Source of the DNA: Hydractinia symbiolongicarpus | Lineage: Eukaryota; Cnidaria; Hydrozoa; Anthoathecata; Hydractiniidae | Reading direction: 5' to 3' | DNA length: 64,000 nucleotides | NCBI RefSeq assembly: GCF_029227915.1 | Contig: NC_079879.1 | Location: forward strand, 25,982,501-26,046,500 | Shown: one piece after another, positions 47,230 through 56,846 of the stretch | Numbering within the stretch: position 1 is the first letter of the stretch | How the letters are laid out: every line of letters begins with the position of its first letter | Made by a program: the position numbers and the translations under genes | Notes under the pieces: generated by a model | Databases searched by the model: none | The model's input: the letters and a program-made list of their open reading frames with translations, nothing else | What the model was told of the DNA's origin: nothing

Positions 47230-48112
47230 TTGTATTTGTTTAATGTAATTGTAGAGATTTTATAGGTGATGATGTGTTTTGTTATTTTTCAACTAAGAAG
47301 TTATATTTTTTTATTTTTACTTTTTTGCCCAAGTTCCCAAAATAGTGTCATTCTTAAAATTATTTGAAGCTAATTTTACAGTAACGCATCTTCTAACTGA
47401 AAGTTATTCAAATTTTTTTTCTGTCGTACATGATTATTTGCACAGAATTTTTATAATAATTTACTGTGTTTCCTCAAACAAATGCTGCCATTTAATAAAT
47501 ACCGCCTTGACCACACCTGTTGGCAAATCTTTTTTTTTTTACTCATATTCTTTGTTCAAAACAAATAATAAATTATACCTATCCCCCCCCCAAAAAAAAA
47601 GGCATGTCCAAATTTTAAAACTTACAATTCAAGCTGTAGGGATTTTTTGATGGAGTATGGTAATCGTCAGCCGAAAATTTTGATCAGTCTGAAATCTACC
47701 AACATTATTTTAAAACTATGGCAAATTCTTGAGAATCTAATTTTGTCAATAATTTGAAAAGTGTTTTTTGTGTTATTTTTCATTCAAGTGCATGGTTGTT
47801 ATATTATTGCTGAGAGTAAAGCGAAATATGATTGTGTAAAACGAATTTCTACATTGCAATAAAAGTCTATAGGATGTTTTCAGAAGATAAATATAGAAAT
47901 GTTCAAATTTCATTGTTTTAGCTTTTTTTTATTCTTTAAAGCTTAACGAATCTGATGTGCTAATACATTACATGAGTTATATTTTTTTTAGCATTTAACC
48001 AAAAAAAGAATTCATTGCAAATGTGTTATTTGATGTGACATTTAGTGAATTTCTTTAATAACAAAGAAAAAACAAATTGGGAACCATATCCCCAATTATT
48101 TCTTTTGCCCAA

Positions 48113-48610
48113 ATGTCTAATTGCAGCCACGAAAACCAATGTTGTCATACTTTAGGCTCTTGCTCACAAACACTTGATGAGTTGGAATTTGAGCGAGGCA
48201 TTTGGCAAGCAGCCATAGATGGAGACATTATTAAAATAAAAAAATTACTGAATAAAAGCGTTAATGTGAATGTTACAGATTCGTCAGGCTACACTGCTCT
48301 GCATTATGCTGCAAGAAATGGACATTGTGATACTGTTGAATTTTTAATCCAGCAAGGCGCATGTGTAAATTGTCAAACTAAATTTGGAAAGGACACACCA
48401 TTGCATCGGGCAGCTTATATTGGAAATGAAAAGATAGTGGAGTTATTACTTGAAAATAGCGCTGATGCAATGTTGCAGAATACTGATGGACATACCTGTT
48501 TGCATAAGGCTGCACAGAAAGGGCATCAAGTTATAGTGGAAATTCTTATGTGCAAATATCCCAGTTTGGTAAATATTATTGATAACAAAGGAAAAAAACC
48601 CACAGAATAA
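48113..48610 (+). CDS. ANKRD39: Ankyrin repeat domain protein 39-like
   Basis: A single exon of 165 residues (human ANKRD39 ~183, recalled). After a Cys/His-rich N-terminus comes the family signature QTLDELEFERGIW (residues 19-31), then about four ankyrin repeats: GDIIKIKKLLNKSVNV, GYTALHYAARNGHCDTVEFL, DTPLHRAAYIGNEKIVELLL and GHTCLHKAAQKGHQVIVEIL. Ankyrin repeats bind proteins; the cellular role of ANKRD39 is poorly known, so none is claimed. The start is the first ATG of the frame; upstream codons in frame lack one. A TTTAG acceptor-like site lies at 48041-48045. It is 0.88 kb downstream of ATPAF1 and on the same strand, without introns. Confidence 0.88.
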   Translation: MSNCSHENQCCHTLGSCSQTLDELEFERGIWQAAIDGDIIKIKKLLNKSVNVNVTDSSGYTALHYAARNGHCDTVEFLIQQGACVNCQTKFGKDTPLHRAAYIGNEKIVELLLENSADAMLQNTDGHTCLHKAAQKGHQVIVEILMCKYPSLVNIIDNKGKKPTE

Positions 48611-49370
48611 TTTGCAAATTTATGAATCATATCAAATTCATGCGCTATCAATATTAAAAAATCAATTTTGACTTAGATTTCACATTTAGGAGTCACAGTA
48701 TTTTTTCAGAAAATATTTTTCAAACTTAACAGGAGACTTCATAAGTAATGAATCCTAATGGAAAATTGTCCAAAAAAACCCTCTTTGCAGCATATTAGCT
48801 GTATTGTATTAAACTGACAAAAATTATTGTTATTAAAAAAATAGCATGCTTATTTAGGCTTATTATTAAGACCGTACCAGTGAAGACTAACATGCTGTAA
48901 AGTTTACAAGTAATTGAGTTTTATTTTAATGGGGGCTTAAATTTGAAAATCAGCAAAAGGAAACTGATCCAGGGCAGGTAATCATAGAGAGGAATTGTCG
49001 GCAAGGGATTGTAGTCACCTTTTTTAAGAAATTTTGCGAGTTTTGCAGAGTTAAATTTAATCAACTTAAAATCAGGAAAAAACATGATAAACTTGCTTTT
49101 CTTTGCAATTTCAATTACAAAATCTTTTTTCCTATTTCACTATTTTAGCATTAAACATTGAACTTTCAGAGATCTGTGTGTAAACTTTCACAATTTATAG
49201 TATTCTATATGAAACATCCAATTTGTAGGATAAAAGACATGTGCAATTCTACCTGCATGATTTTTCCAGGTTAACACAAGTGCCCCTAAGTTTCTGTTCT
49301 TGTAAATTTTATGAAAAATGATAATGTTTTGTTTAAATTAACTTTATATCTTTTTCTTTTAGAAAAAAAA

Positions 49371-49412
49371 ATGATGATTAATTTTTTTATTAAAACCTTT
49401 TATGAATTATGA
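49371..49412 (+). other. Short upstream ORF overlapping the GXYLT start (ATGA)
   Basis: ATG at 49371 opens 13 codons (MMINFFIKTFYEL) and stops with TGA at 49410-49412. This overlaps the main ATG at 49409 as ATGA. A polypyrimidine tract and AG at 49361-49362 sit just upstream. If that acceptor is used, the leader before the uORF is only A residues plus any spliced leader. The overlap could set translation by stop-and-restart. Confidence 0.5.
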
Positions 49413-50743
49413 AAAGAAAAATGCCTAAACTAATGTTATCAGCGGTCTCATATGAACCTTTATGTTCAGAGGAAATTGGTGATGTCAATGGTCCACCTAG
49501 AACAAAAAAGAAAGGTATACTATGTGCGTCATCTAAAAAACGTATGTATGCTTTAATGATCCTGTCTGGTGTTGCTCTTTTGTGGGTATTTATTTATTAT
49601 AAGCTATTAAATCACCGATTTGAGCTTCCAGAACCATTAAGAGAATTGCGAAAGATGTTTGGGGATGGTGAGGTAAAAAAGAGGCGTGGTCGAGAAGATG
49701 AGACAGAAAATGTGGTTGTCACCACTTTGGCAGATACAGCATGTCTTCCTCAGTTTTCTAAAGAACGAAAACCTGAATATATACATATTGCTATTGTGGC
49801 GTGTGGAAAACTGGCGGATGAAGCCCTAGTAAATATGAAGGCAGCAACATTAGTTTCAAATGCTAACCTCTTTTTTCACATATTTACAGATGAAAAACAT
49901 ATAAAACGGAAAACATTTGATAAAGAGCTACAGAGCTGGCCAGCAATGACACAGCATTGGCTCATGTTTACAGTGTATCCAATATATTACCCAGTAAGCC
50001 AGGACCATACACAATGGTTGGAATTGTTTAAACTGTGTGCCTCACAAAGATTGTTTCTTGCTTCAATTCTCGTTCATATAGACTCAGTTATATATGTTGA
50101 TACTGATGTTTTATTTTTAAGACCACCGGAAGACCTGTGGGAGTATTTTAATAACTTTAACAATACACAAATTGCAGGCATGGTCAGAGAATGCGAACCA
50201 AGTACTTCAAATTGTTGGTATAACAAACAACTCTCTCATCCATATGTCCAACCATATGGCGTAAACAGTGGTGTAATGTTGATGAATTTAACGAGAATGC
50301 GAAATTTAAAATGGGAACATGAGCTGATCAGTATATACAACGATTATAATTCTAAAATTGCCTATGGCGATCAAGATATCTTAAATATTTATTTTCATCG
50401 CCACATGAAAAGCTTGTTTTTTTTATCTTGTGATTGGAACTATCGACCACTTCACTGCATACACGGAAATTTATGTTCCAAAGCAAAACGAAATGGTGTT
50501 TCCTTAATGCATGGTAATCATGGTGTATTTCGGGATAAAAAATTACTTCCTGAATTTTTTGCAGTGTACGATGCATACAGTGACTACGAATTTTCCCATA
50601 ATGTATTTCAAAAGGACGTTGTTAAGAACGCATATGAGAAGCTTTCAAAGCTGGCTAAAAAGAAAGATGCTTCTAAATGCACAAGGATGAAGAATGCGAT
50701 GTTGAAGCATATTCGCTGTAAAAAGACAGATAGTGCGCATTAG
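49409..50743 (+). CDS. GXYLT1: Glucoside xylosyltransferase, type II Golgi/ER membrane enzyme (GT8)
   Basis: A single exon of 444 residues. Known GXYLT enzymes add alpha-1,3 xylose to O-glucose on EGF repeats such as those of Notch, in the ER/Golgi lumen. Topology is type II: basic cytosolic tail, one membrane segment at about residues 46-64, then a stem. The GT8 domain starts at IHIAIVACG (about 125), with FHIFTDEK, LFKLCASQRLFL, the metal-binding VDTDVLFL (DxD at 231-233), GVNSGVMLMNLTRMR, YGDQDILNIYF and LSCDWNYRPLHCIHG. The order and Cys spacing match GXYLT rather than other GT8 proteins. GXYLT1 and 2 are vertebrate paralogues, so the symbol means family orthologue. A uORF overlaps its start. 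It is intronless and on the same strand as its neighbours. Confidence 0.9.
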   Translation: MKRKMPKLMLSAVSYEPLCSEEIGDVNGPPRTKKKGILCASSKKRMYALMILSGVALLWVFIYYKLLNHRFELPEPLRELRKMFGDGEVKKRRGREDETENVVVTTLADTACLPQFSKERKPEYIHIAIVACGKLADEALVNMKAATLVSNANLFFHIFTDEKHIKRKTFDKELQSWPAMTQHWLMFTVYPIYYPVSQDHTQWLELFKLCASQRLFLASILVHIDSVIYVDTDVLFLRPPEDLWEYFNNFNNTQIAGMVRECEPSTSNCWYNKQLSHPYVQPYGVNSGVMLMNLTRMRNLKWEHELISIYNDYNSKIAYGDQDILNIYFHRHMKSLFFLSCDWNYRPLHCIHGNLCSKAKRNGVSLMHGNHGVFRDKKLLPEFFAVYDAYSDYEFSHNVFQKDVVKNAYEKLSKLAKKKDASKCTRMKNAMLKHIRCKKTDSAH

Positions 50744-51758
50744 CATTATGAATAAATTGCTGTAGCACGTTATTCTTTATTTAATTTTTTTTCAATGCAT
50801 GTGCATAAAAAAATGTTAAAGTTTTTAAGTCATGTAGGCATTATTCATGAATTCCGGTAAGAGAATAATTTTAGAGCAGGGTGGCCAAAAGTCCTTAAAT
50901 CTCATAGACGACGTAAAAAATGGAGACCTAAAATCTCTTTTTAGTACTGTCATTGTTGTAACAAGGTGTTATTGTTAGTAGTAGTTTTATAATATTAATT
51001 GAAAACCAGTCTTTTTCGCAAGAGTATAGTAATCCATATGTTGAAAAATTTTTGCTTTATAGAACAAGAATAGGAATATCATAATAAATTGTAACTTGTT
51101 TGTGAACCTTTTCCAAATAGCACCTTGTATGTTTAGCAAAACATACAGTAGAATTTTTCAATTAAATTGGTTTCTCTATAGATATGTGTGATTATATATA
51201 AATGTTTATATAAATGGATCATATAATCTGCAGCATTTTTAAAAGCAAATTCTGTTACATAAAATATTAAACCCAGGCAAATTTATTGATTTGCACATGT
51301 AAATACGTATCACTATTGCATTATTTAAAGTTATTTGAGTAATTGTTTAGAAAATGGAAAAACTGAACACCTGTAAAACTATTTTTCTAAGAAGCCCAAT
51401 TTAATTTAGAATATTTATGTTATGAAATGCTATTGTAACTTATTATTATTTATATTATTTTAAGCAAAGAAATCTTCTTAGATCAATATTGTTGCAAGGA
51501 CTTTGTATTTACAAATTTTAAATGTCTAGAAAATACCTACTTTAAGGAGAGAGATTTTGATGGAGAGAAATTTTTATAGCTTTTTATGTTGTTTTCTTCC
51601 AACAACCCAAATTTTGGAAAGGAATTTCTGAAAGCTCACAAGTCTTTTTGCTAAATTAAAAGTAGAATTTTGATTTTACTAACTGTCTTGTCATTTATTG
51701 GGTGTCATGAAAATATTACGCTCTAAATTGTAACTTGTCATTTTAGTTAAGAATAAAA

Positions 51759-52661
51759 ATGCTGATCAATGATATAGTTGCAAAGCAACTTCCAGAGTTT
51801 CTGTCAATTTTGACAGATTTACATAATCAGGGTGATGACATAGCTTCCTATGTAACTGCTTTGCACAAAAAAATTGAATCAAACAGAGAGGATGGAATAA
51901 GTTTTCTGGAAATGAAATGTCATTTATTTCTTGAATATCAAATAAATTTGACTTATTTAATGATTTTAAAGATTGACGGACAGTCATTTGTGGATCAACC
52001 ATGCATTGATCGTCTAGTGGAGGTAAGAACAGTATTGGAGAAGATACGACCTATTGATAAAAAGTTGAACTATCAAATTGACAAACTTGTGAAAATGGCA
52101 TCAGAGGAATTAGGTGAATATGAGCACCATCCACTAAGTTTTAAACCAAATTTAGAAAACTTAGTTAGTAAAGAAGATGAAAATGAAAACGCTTCAGAGA
52201 CAGAGGAGAAAAGTGGGGTTTATGTTCCTCCGAAAGTTACTGCTGTACCTTACGAAGAAGAAAATAAGTTAACACAAAAAGAGAAAAAATCTGAAAAGGC
52301 GAGACAACGTTCTCTAAATAGTGCATTGTTGCAAGATTTAAGAGAGGAATATGGCGATGCTCCAGAAGAGATCAAAAACATTCAAACTAATAGTAAGAGA
52401 GCCAAAATAAAGGAAAAAGAAGACGAACGCAGACGATACGAAGAAGATAATCTGACACGATTGAGTTTAACGAAGAAAGATAAAATGATGAAGCGTAAAC
52501 TTAACGATTTAGATGAAATTGTTAAAATTGGTAGCTTCAAAGATGATGAAAGCAGCGATGAAGATGACTATAAGCCAAAAAAGAAGAAAGGAAAAGGAAA
52601 GGGGAAATTTGGTGGACAAACAAAAAAGTTTCAGAAGAGAATGCAAAAAAGACGAAAATAA
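51759..52661 (+). CDS. NGDN: Neuroguidin (SAS10/UTP3/C1D family, Lcp5-like)
   Basis: A single exon of 300 residues. Homologues (yeast Lcp5) belong to the nucleolar small-subunit processome and act in 18S rRNA maturation; vertebrate neuroguidin also binds eIF4E and CPEB. The Sas10/C1D domain covers about residues 8-110: LPEFLSILTDLHNQ, FLEMKCHLFLEYQINLTYL and the diagnostic EVRTVLEKIRPIDKKLNYQI. The middle is acidic and charged; YVPPKVTAVPYEEE is the usual conserved box. A strongly basic tail follows (KPKKKKGKGKGK, FQKRMQKRRK), fitting nucleolar location. AG at 51745-51746 lies 12 bases before the ATG. A polyadenylation signal AATAAA is at 52675-52680, and MED16 starts 189 bp after the stop. 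Confidence 0.93.
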   Translation: MLINDIVAKQLPEFLSILTDLHNQGDDIASYVTALHKKIESNREDGISFLEMKCHLFLEYQINLTYLMILKIDGQSFVDQPCIDRLVEVRTVLEKIRPIDKKLNYQIDKLVKMASEELGEYEHHPLSFKPNLENLVSKEDENENASETEEKSGVYVPPKVTAVPYEEENKLTQKEKKSEKARQRSLNSALLQDLREEYGDAPEEIKNIQTNSKRAKIKEKEDERRRYEEDNLTRLSLTKKDKMMKRKLNDLDEIVKIGSFKDDESSDEDDYKPKKKKGKGKGKFGGQTKKFQKRMQKRRK

Positions 52662-52674
52662 TAAATTTTATTTC

Positions 52675-52680
52675 AATAAA
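52675..52680 (+). terminator. Polyadenylation signal AATAAA after NGDN
   Basis: AATAAA 14 bases after the NGDN stop and ~160 bases before the acceptor-like AG of MED16 (52838-52839). Confidence 0.6.
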
Positions 52681-52850
52681 CATCTTTTTCGTTTTCTTTG
52701 TGTTTAACAACTTCTCTTTTTGATCTAATCTTAACCTATTTTGATTTATGTAAATATTCCATGAATATTAGATTTTTATAACATGTGCCTTTTTGTCTAA
52801 CTGTCAGATTTGCTTTTATAAATGTCTTTAAAATTATAGGCATCAATAAA

Positions 52851-55277
52851 ATGTTACCACATTACAAATCTGTTTGGAGTGAGGAAGAAAACTTGGGAAA
52901 AAATGTTTGTAAGCCTATTTCTTCATGGTCATCTCAGAATTGGATAGCATTTACTATTGGTCACATATGGAAGCAACCCTCCCCAAATAAGATTGATACT
53001 GTTTTTATATGCAACCCGGATCAGCCCTGGGAATTATATACTTTGCAAACCAATCATGGCTGTGCGATTGTTCACTTGCAGTGGGAAGGTGATGGAATGG
53101 GGTTTATTACGGTTGATTCCAAGGGTATTGGTAAAATATGGCACCCTGATAAAAACTTGGTTAATAACTGGACATGTTCATCCACTATTGATATTGGCGA
53201 AGGTGATATAATAAGATGTTTTTCCTGGATTAATAGTCGAAGTAAATACAGTATTGATGTGGAGAAGCTATTTCTAACGAAAGATTTCTTTAAAAAATTT
53301 TCCCAAATCAAAAATGAGAATGCTCTTAACGGTATCGCACATGGACAAAACGGATTTATCATTGTAACATCTAGTGGTTTGTTTAAAATTTTTCTTCTTC
53401 AAGATGACAATGAACCTGCAATTTTTACCACAAGGCTCGGTAGCATCAAGTTTAACGTACTTTATGCAGACATTTGCGTAAACGAAAATGGAAAAGTATG
53501 TATAGCTGCTTTGACTGATCAATGTATGGTGGAGTTATTTTCCATCACTTGCAAAGAGAATACTACTGGTTTGGAATTATCAGTAGATGTATCACCATGC
53601 ATTGTCCCACATGTGGGCTCAAATGATCAGGATTTTATCAATTTTAAAATTGTTGACATAAAGTACATTTCCATTGGTTCCAGCGATCAAGTATTAGTCT
53701 TATCAAAAAGTAAATCAGCAAGTTGTGTTCAGGTTTTTGAGATTAAAAAAGAACAGGTTATGTTGCATCCTTGTTTTCCACGTGGACAGTCATCTCAACA
53801 ATGTGCCGACACTTGTGTCTGTTTAAAAACTTTCAGATTCCAACACAACATCAAGTCCATGTTTGTAACAAACTTACGGTATTCAAATTTAGGAAAATCC
53901 AAGGATCTGTCATTATCGCCAAAACTTGTCATGTTAGACGAGGGAGGCGGTTTTCATGTGTATTCTTTATACAATTGGTCGCAAGTTGTGAAATTGAGTA
54001 CTGTGCAGTTACTACAGACCAATCACATTACCTGTGCATCGTTTTCACCATGTGATCATTGTCTTTTTGCTGTTTTAAACAATGGTGACATAATGTTGTT
54101 CACACTACCGCACTACTCGATTTGCCAAGATAAAATCAAAGTAAAGAATCTTGTCAACTTACTTCAATATAGCATGGTTGAGGGCTGTATACCTTGGGAT
54201 GTTATGATGTATTTTAGTTCAGTTGAAAAAAATATTTTAGACCAATCATTCCAAACCTTTTTGGACGATTATAATGAGTGCAATGCGTTTCTGCAAAACC
54301 TTTTTAACAATTCTTTTTGGAATGTTAAAACAATGTTTTATCGCCTGTATAAAGATTACTGTGGAGTAGTTGAAAGTTGTAATATTATGTTACTGCACAA
54401 CCTGTATTATTATGTTGTGTCACGCTTACAAACTGACAAGGAATCTGTTTTAATGGACACAATACATAAAATCTGCTCATCAAATAAAGAAGCTGATATT
54501 AGCAAGATTCTTCCATTGATAGATACGAAAGATACAAACATCTTTTTGTGCAGTGATACCACACAACGACCTTTAGTTCAATGGGTTACTGATTATGCCC
54601 TCCATTTTGTTCGACTAATCCTATCAAAGAATCATCATGGTCAGAATTGGAGGCTGGCTCTTAAATATTTTGATCCAACATGTTTTTTACATTTGCGACA
54701 ACTCTTACTGTTATTTCACATCATTTATCAGAAAAACTTTAAACTTCCACATGTCCATCCAGTTTTTATGACCATGGCAAGCTCTTCAGATATCACAGCA
54801 CAGTTATTCAAGTTGGTAACTAAATTACATCAAATATCAACTGGGGAAGCTGGAACTGAAGTGGGTATGAATGATTTACCATTCAGTAACCTACCTGTGT
54901 TGTATTTGGAATTTCCTTCACATGATCCAAAAAGCAGTATATTATCTAGCTTGAATGTCACATCAAACAAGATTGATGAATATCAGCTGCAATTAAAAAG
55001 TGATCCTTGGGAGTATATCCATAAGACAGCACTGGAAAACCCTTTGAGCATGGGAATCTCTACTGTGAATACATGGTTACGGCAGATTTACGATGGAGTT
55101 AACTTCATGCCCAGCTCGTTAATGTTAAGCGAGGTTGTGAAGCAATGTTGTAATTGTGGATGCTTGACGATACATAGTGGACATAGCAGTAGAGTGTTTA
55201 ATACGTTGTGGAAAGCATGCTGGGAACGAAAATGTTTTTGTGGTGGATGGTGGAAGCAAGTTGAATGGCATATTTGA
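52851..55277 (+). CDS. MED16: Mediator complex subunit 16 (tail module)
   Basis: A single exon of 808 residues (human ~877, recalled). MED16 is a tail subunit of Mediator in the nucleus and relays activator contacts to RNA polymerase II. The N-terminal half is WD-like beta-propeller: WSSQNWIAFTI, PWELYTLQ, HLQWEGDGMGFITVDSKGIGKIW, GDIIRCFSW. The C-terminal half is helical (LVNLLQYSMVEGCIPWDVMM, PLVQWVTDYALHFV, LFKLVTKL). The extreme C-terminus has the family Cys motif CCNCGCLTI...CFCGGWWKQV. Start: the first in-frame ATG, which also matches the family start; AG at 52838-52839 lies 11 bases upstream. AATAAA follows at 55315-55320. An 808-codon gene without an intron is striking beside the split genes nearby. 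Confidence 0.9.
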   Translation: MLPHYKSVWSEEENLGKNVCKPISSWSSQNWIAFTIGHIWKQPSPNKIDTVFICNPDQPWELYTLQTNHGCAIVHLQWEGDGMGFITVDSKGIGKIWHPDKNLVNNWTCSSTIDIGEGDIIRCFSWINSRSKYSIDVEKLFLTKDFFKKFSQIKNENALNGIAHGQNGFIIVTSSGLFKIFLLQDDNEPAIFTTRLGSIKFNVLYADICVNENGKVCIAALTDQCMVELFSITCKENTTGLELSVDVSPCIVPHVGSNDQDFINFKIVDIKYISIGSSDQVLVLSKSKSASCVQVFEIKKEQVMLHPCFPRGQSSQQCADTCVCLKTFRFQHNIKSMFVTNLRYSNLGKSKDLSLSPKLVMLDEGGGFHVYSLYNWSQVVKLSTVQLLQTNHITCASFSPCDHCLFAVLNNGDIMLFTLPHYSICQDKIKVKNLVNLLQYSMVEGCIPWDVMMYFSSVEKNILDQSFQTFLDDYNECNAFLQNLFNNSFWNVKTMFYRLYKDYCGVVESCNIMLLHNLYYYVVSRLQTDKESVLMDTIHKICSSNKEADISKILPLIDTKDTNIFLCSDTTQRPLVQWVTDYALHFVRLILSKNHHGQNWRLALKYFDPTCFLHLRQLLLLFHIIYQKNFKLPHVHPVFMTMASSSDITAQLFKLVTKLHQISTGEAGTEVGMNDLPFSNLPVLYLEFPSHDPKSSILSSLNVTSNKIDEYQLQLKSDPWEYIHKTALENPLSMGISTVNTWLRQIYDGVNFMPSSLMLSEVVKQCCNCGCLTIHSGHSSRVFNTLWKACWERKCFCGGWWKQVEWHI

Positions 55278-55314
55278 TTAAACATTTCTTGTTTCTTTGA
55301 ACAGTAATTAAAAT

Positions 55315-55320
55315 AATAAA
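55315..55320 (+). terminator. Polyadenylation signal AATAAA after MED16
   Basis: AATAAA 38 bases after the stop codon of MED16, in an A-rich context. Confidence 0.6.
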
Positions 55321-56846
55321 GATTTTGTAAATCATGAGAGCGTTCTTGAATTAAATCTCGATATTCTCATTGTAATATTACCCGAAATTTAAAATAATGG
55401 CTTTTTTTTAATGGTGGGGAATTTTGCCAGTTTAAAATACTATTTTCACGATGCATTTTTTTTGGTTATTTTTTGATTTGACTATTAGTTGGCGTGCATT
55501 TCAAATTTTTTATTTTATTATAAATTGTCAGAAGAATAGAAAATTAGGGAAAATTATAGATTATGTCAGGAAATATTAGTGATACCAGATTTCTTAATTT
55601 CTAGTCCCATTACGAGTGAATGTTTTTTTTTCGAAATACTTTTTTTTAGTTCGAAAGCTGTGTCAAAATGAAATTCTGTTGACATTGAGATTGTTTCCTG
55701 TCATTAGTTTTTTGGCATTATTTATTACTTTTTTCTCTGAGAAAAATTTAATTCTTTCCCTTTGTGTTACCCGAAATTTGTCACATGTTTTTTTGTAGCT
55801 CACCTGATAATCTAAATGATTCAAGTTTTATTTCTTAAACTTTATTTAAACATATCGTTTATAGTGGTTCTTCAGGCTTTTTAATTAGTTAAAAGTATAT
55901 ATAATTTTTAATTAACCCTTAACATTTACATTGATAAAGAAAATTCCCCTCAAATAATTTATATTTTGTAATTTTATTTTCAACATTTTTGATCTTATTA
56001 GAAGTTGATTATGTCTGATATTCTCTTTATATAAAGTAAACGCCAAAGCATCGAGCACAAATTAATAAAATGAGTAACGAAATAATGCTTAATCGTATAA
56101 GGATATCTACTGCTTTGTTTTTAATAATTATTTGCTTTTTACTTTATAATTTGGACTTGATTTTGTTAAACATCAAACTTTATTTCTTAGCTTTTTTCAA
56201 TAGGTGGATTGTTTAGATTTCATGCTTGCTATAACATTTGTATTTACAACCTAACATGCATATGTTCTATTTGATTGTATCTTAAGAAACTGCTTATATT
56301 ACACCCAAAATTAAACCTGGTGTAGAAATTGTTCATAGTTTAAATTATGCTTATTGCTATGAATAAACAAGGCGAAGAAAACACTTTGTATAATTTTTAT
56401 TTAACCCTGTCAGTATGATTAAGCTTGTTTTTACATGCGTAAAAAAGTATTTTATTATGTGTTCATTTCATGTCTGTTAATTTACGAAAAAATTGTTTAC
56501 CTGTTTGAATTTTCTGATATAACATAAACATTTACTATGCACTACTTCTGATTACTTAAGATGTATTTGTTTAGTAGGTGAAATTACCTAAGAAATCTAC
56601 TGGTAAACACGTGTGTATTTGTCAGGATGTCAAGGTTTCAAAATAAAGCAGAAACGTGTAGGATTGGTTTGAACATGACCCATACCTGTGATTGTGTTGA
56701 TGTAGAGTTGATGCAGAGTTAGAAATCCAATATGTTCAAAATGTAAAAAATCTCAATTTATTAAGGTTTAAATCTGATAAAATGTGATAGAAACCCTCCA
56801 TAGATACCCTTGTTATGGAGTTAAATGTTTGATTCTATGGTGAAGA
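55321..56846. other. Intergenic between MED16 and TAPT1
   Basis: Very AT-rich with T-runs. No coding region or repeat recognised. It should contain the TAPT1 promoter, but no element can be placed with confidence. Confidence 0.45.

Noticed and set aside
48077-48112. Twelve-residue extension of ANKRD39
   Set aside because: It would start at TTG. The ATG at 48113 aligns with the family N-terminus.
52785-52850. 22-residue extension of MED16
   Set aside because: It would start at GTG and has no family match. An acceptor-like AG falls inside it.
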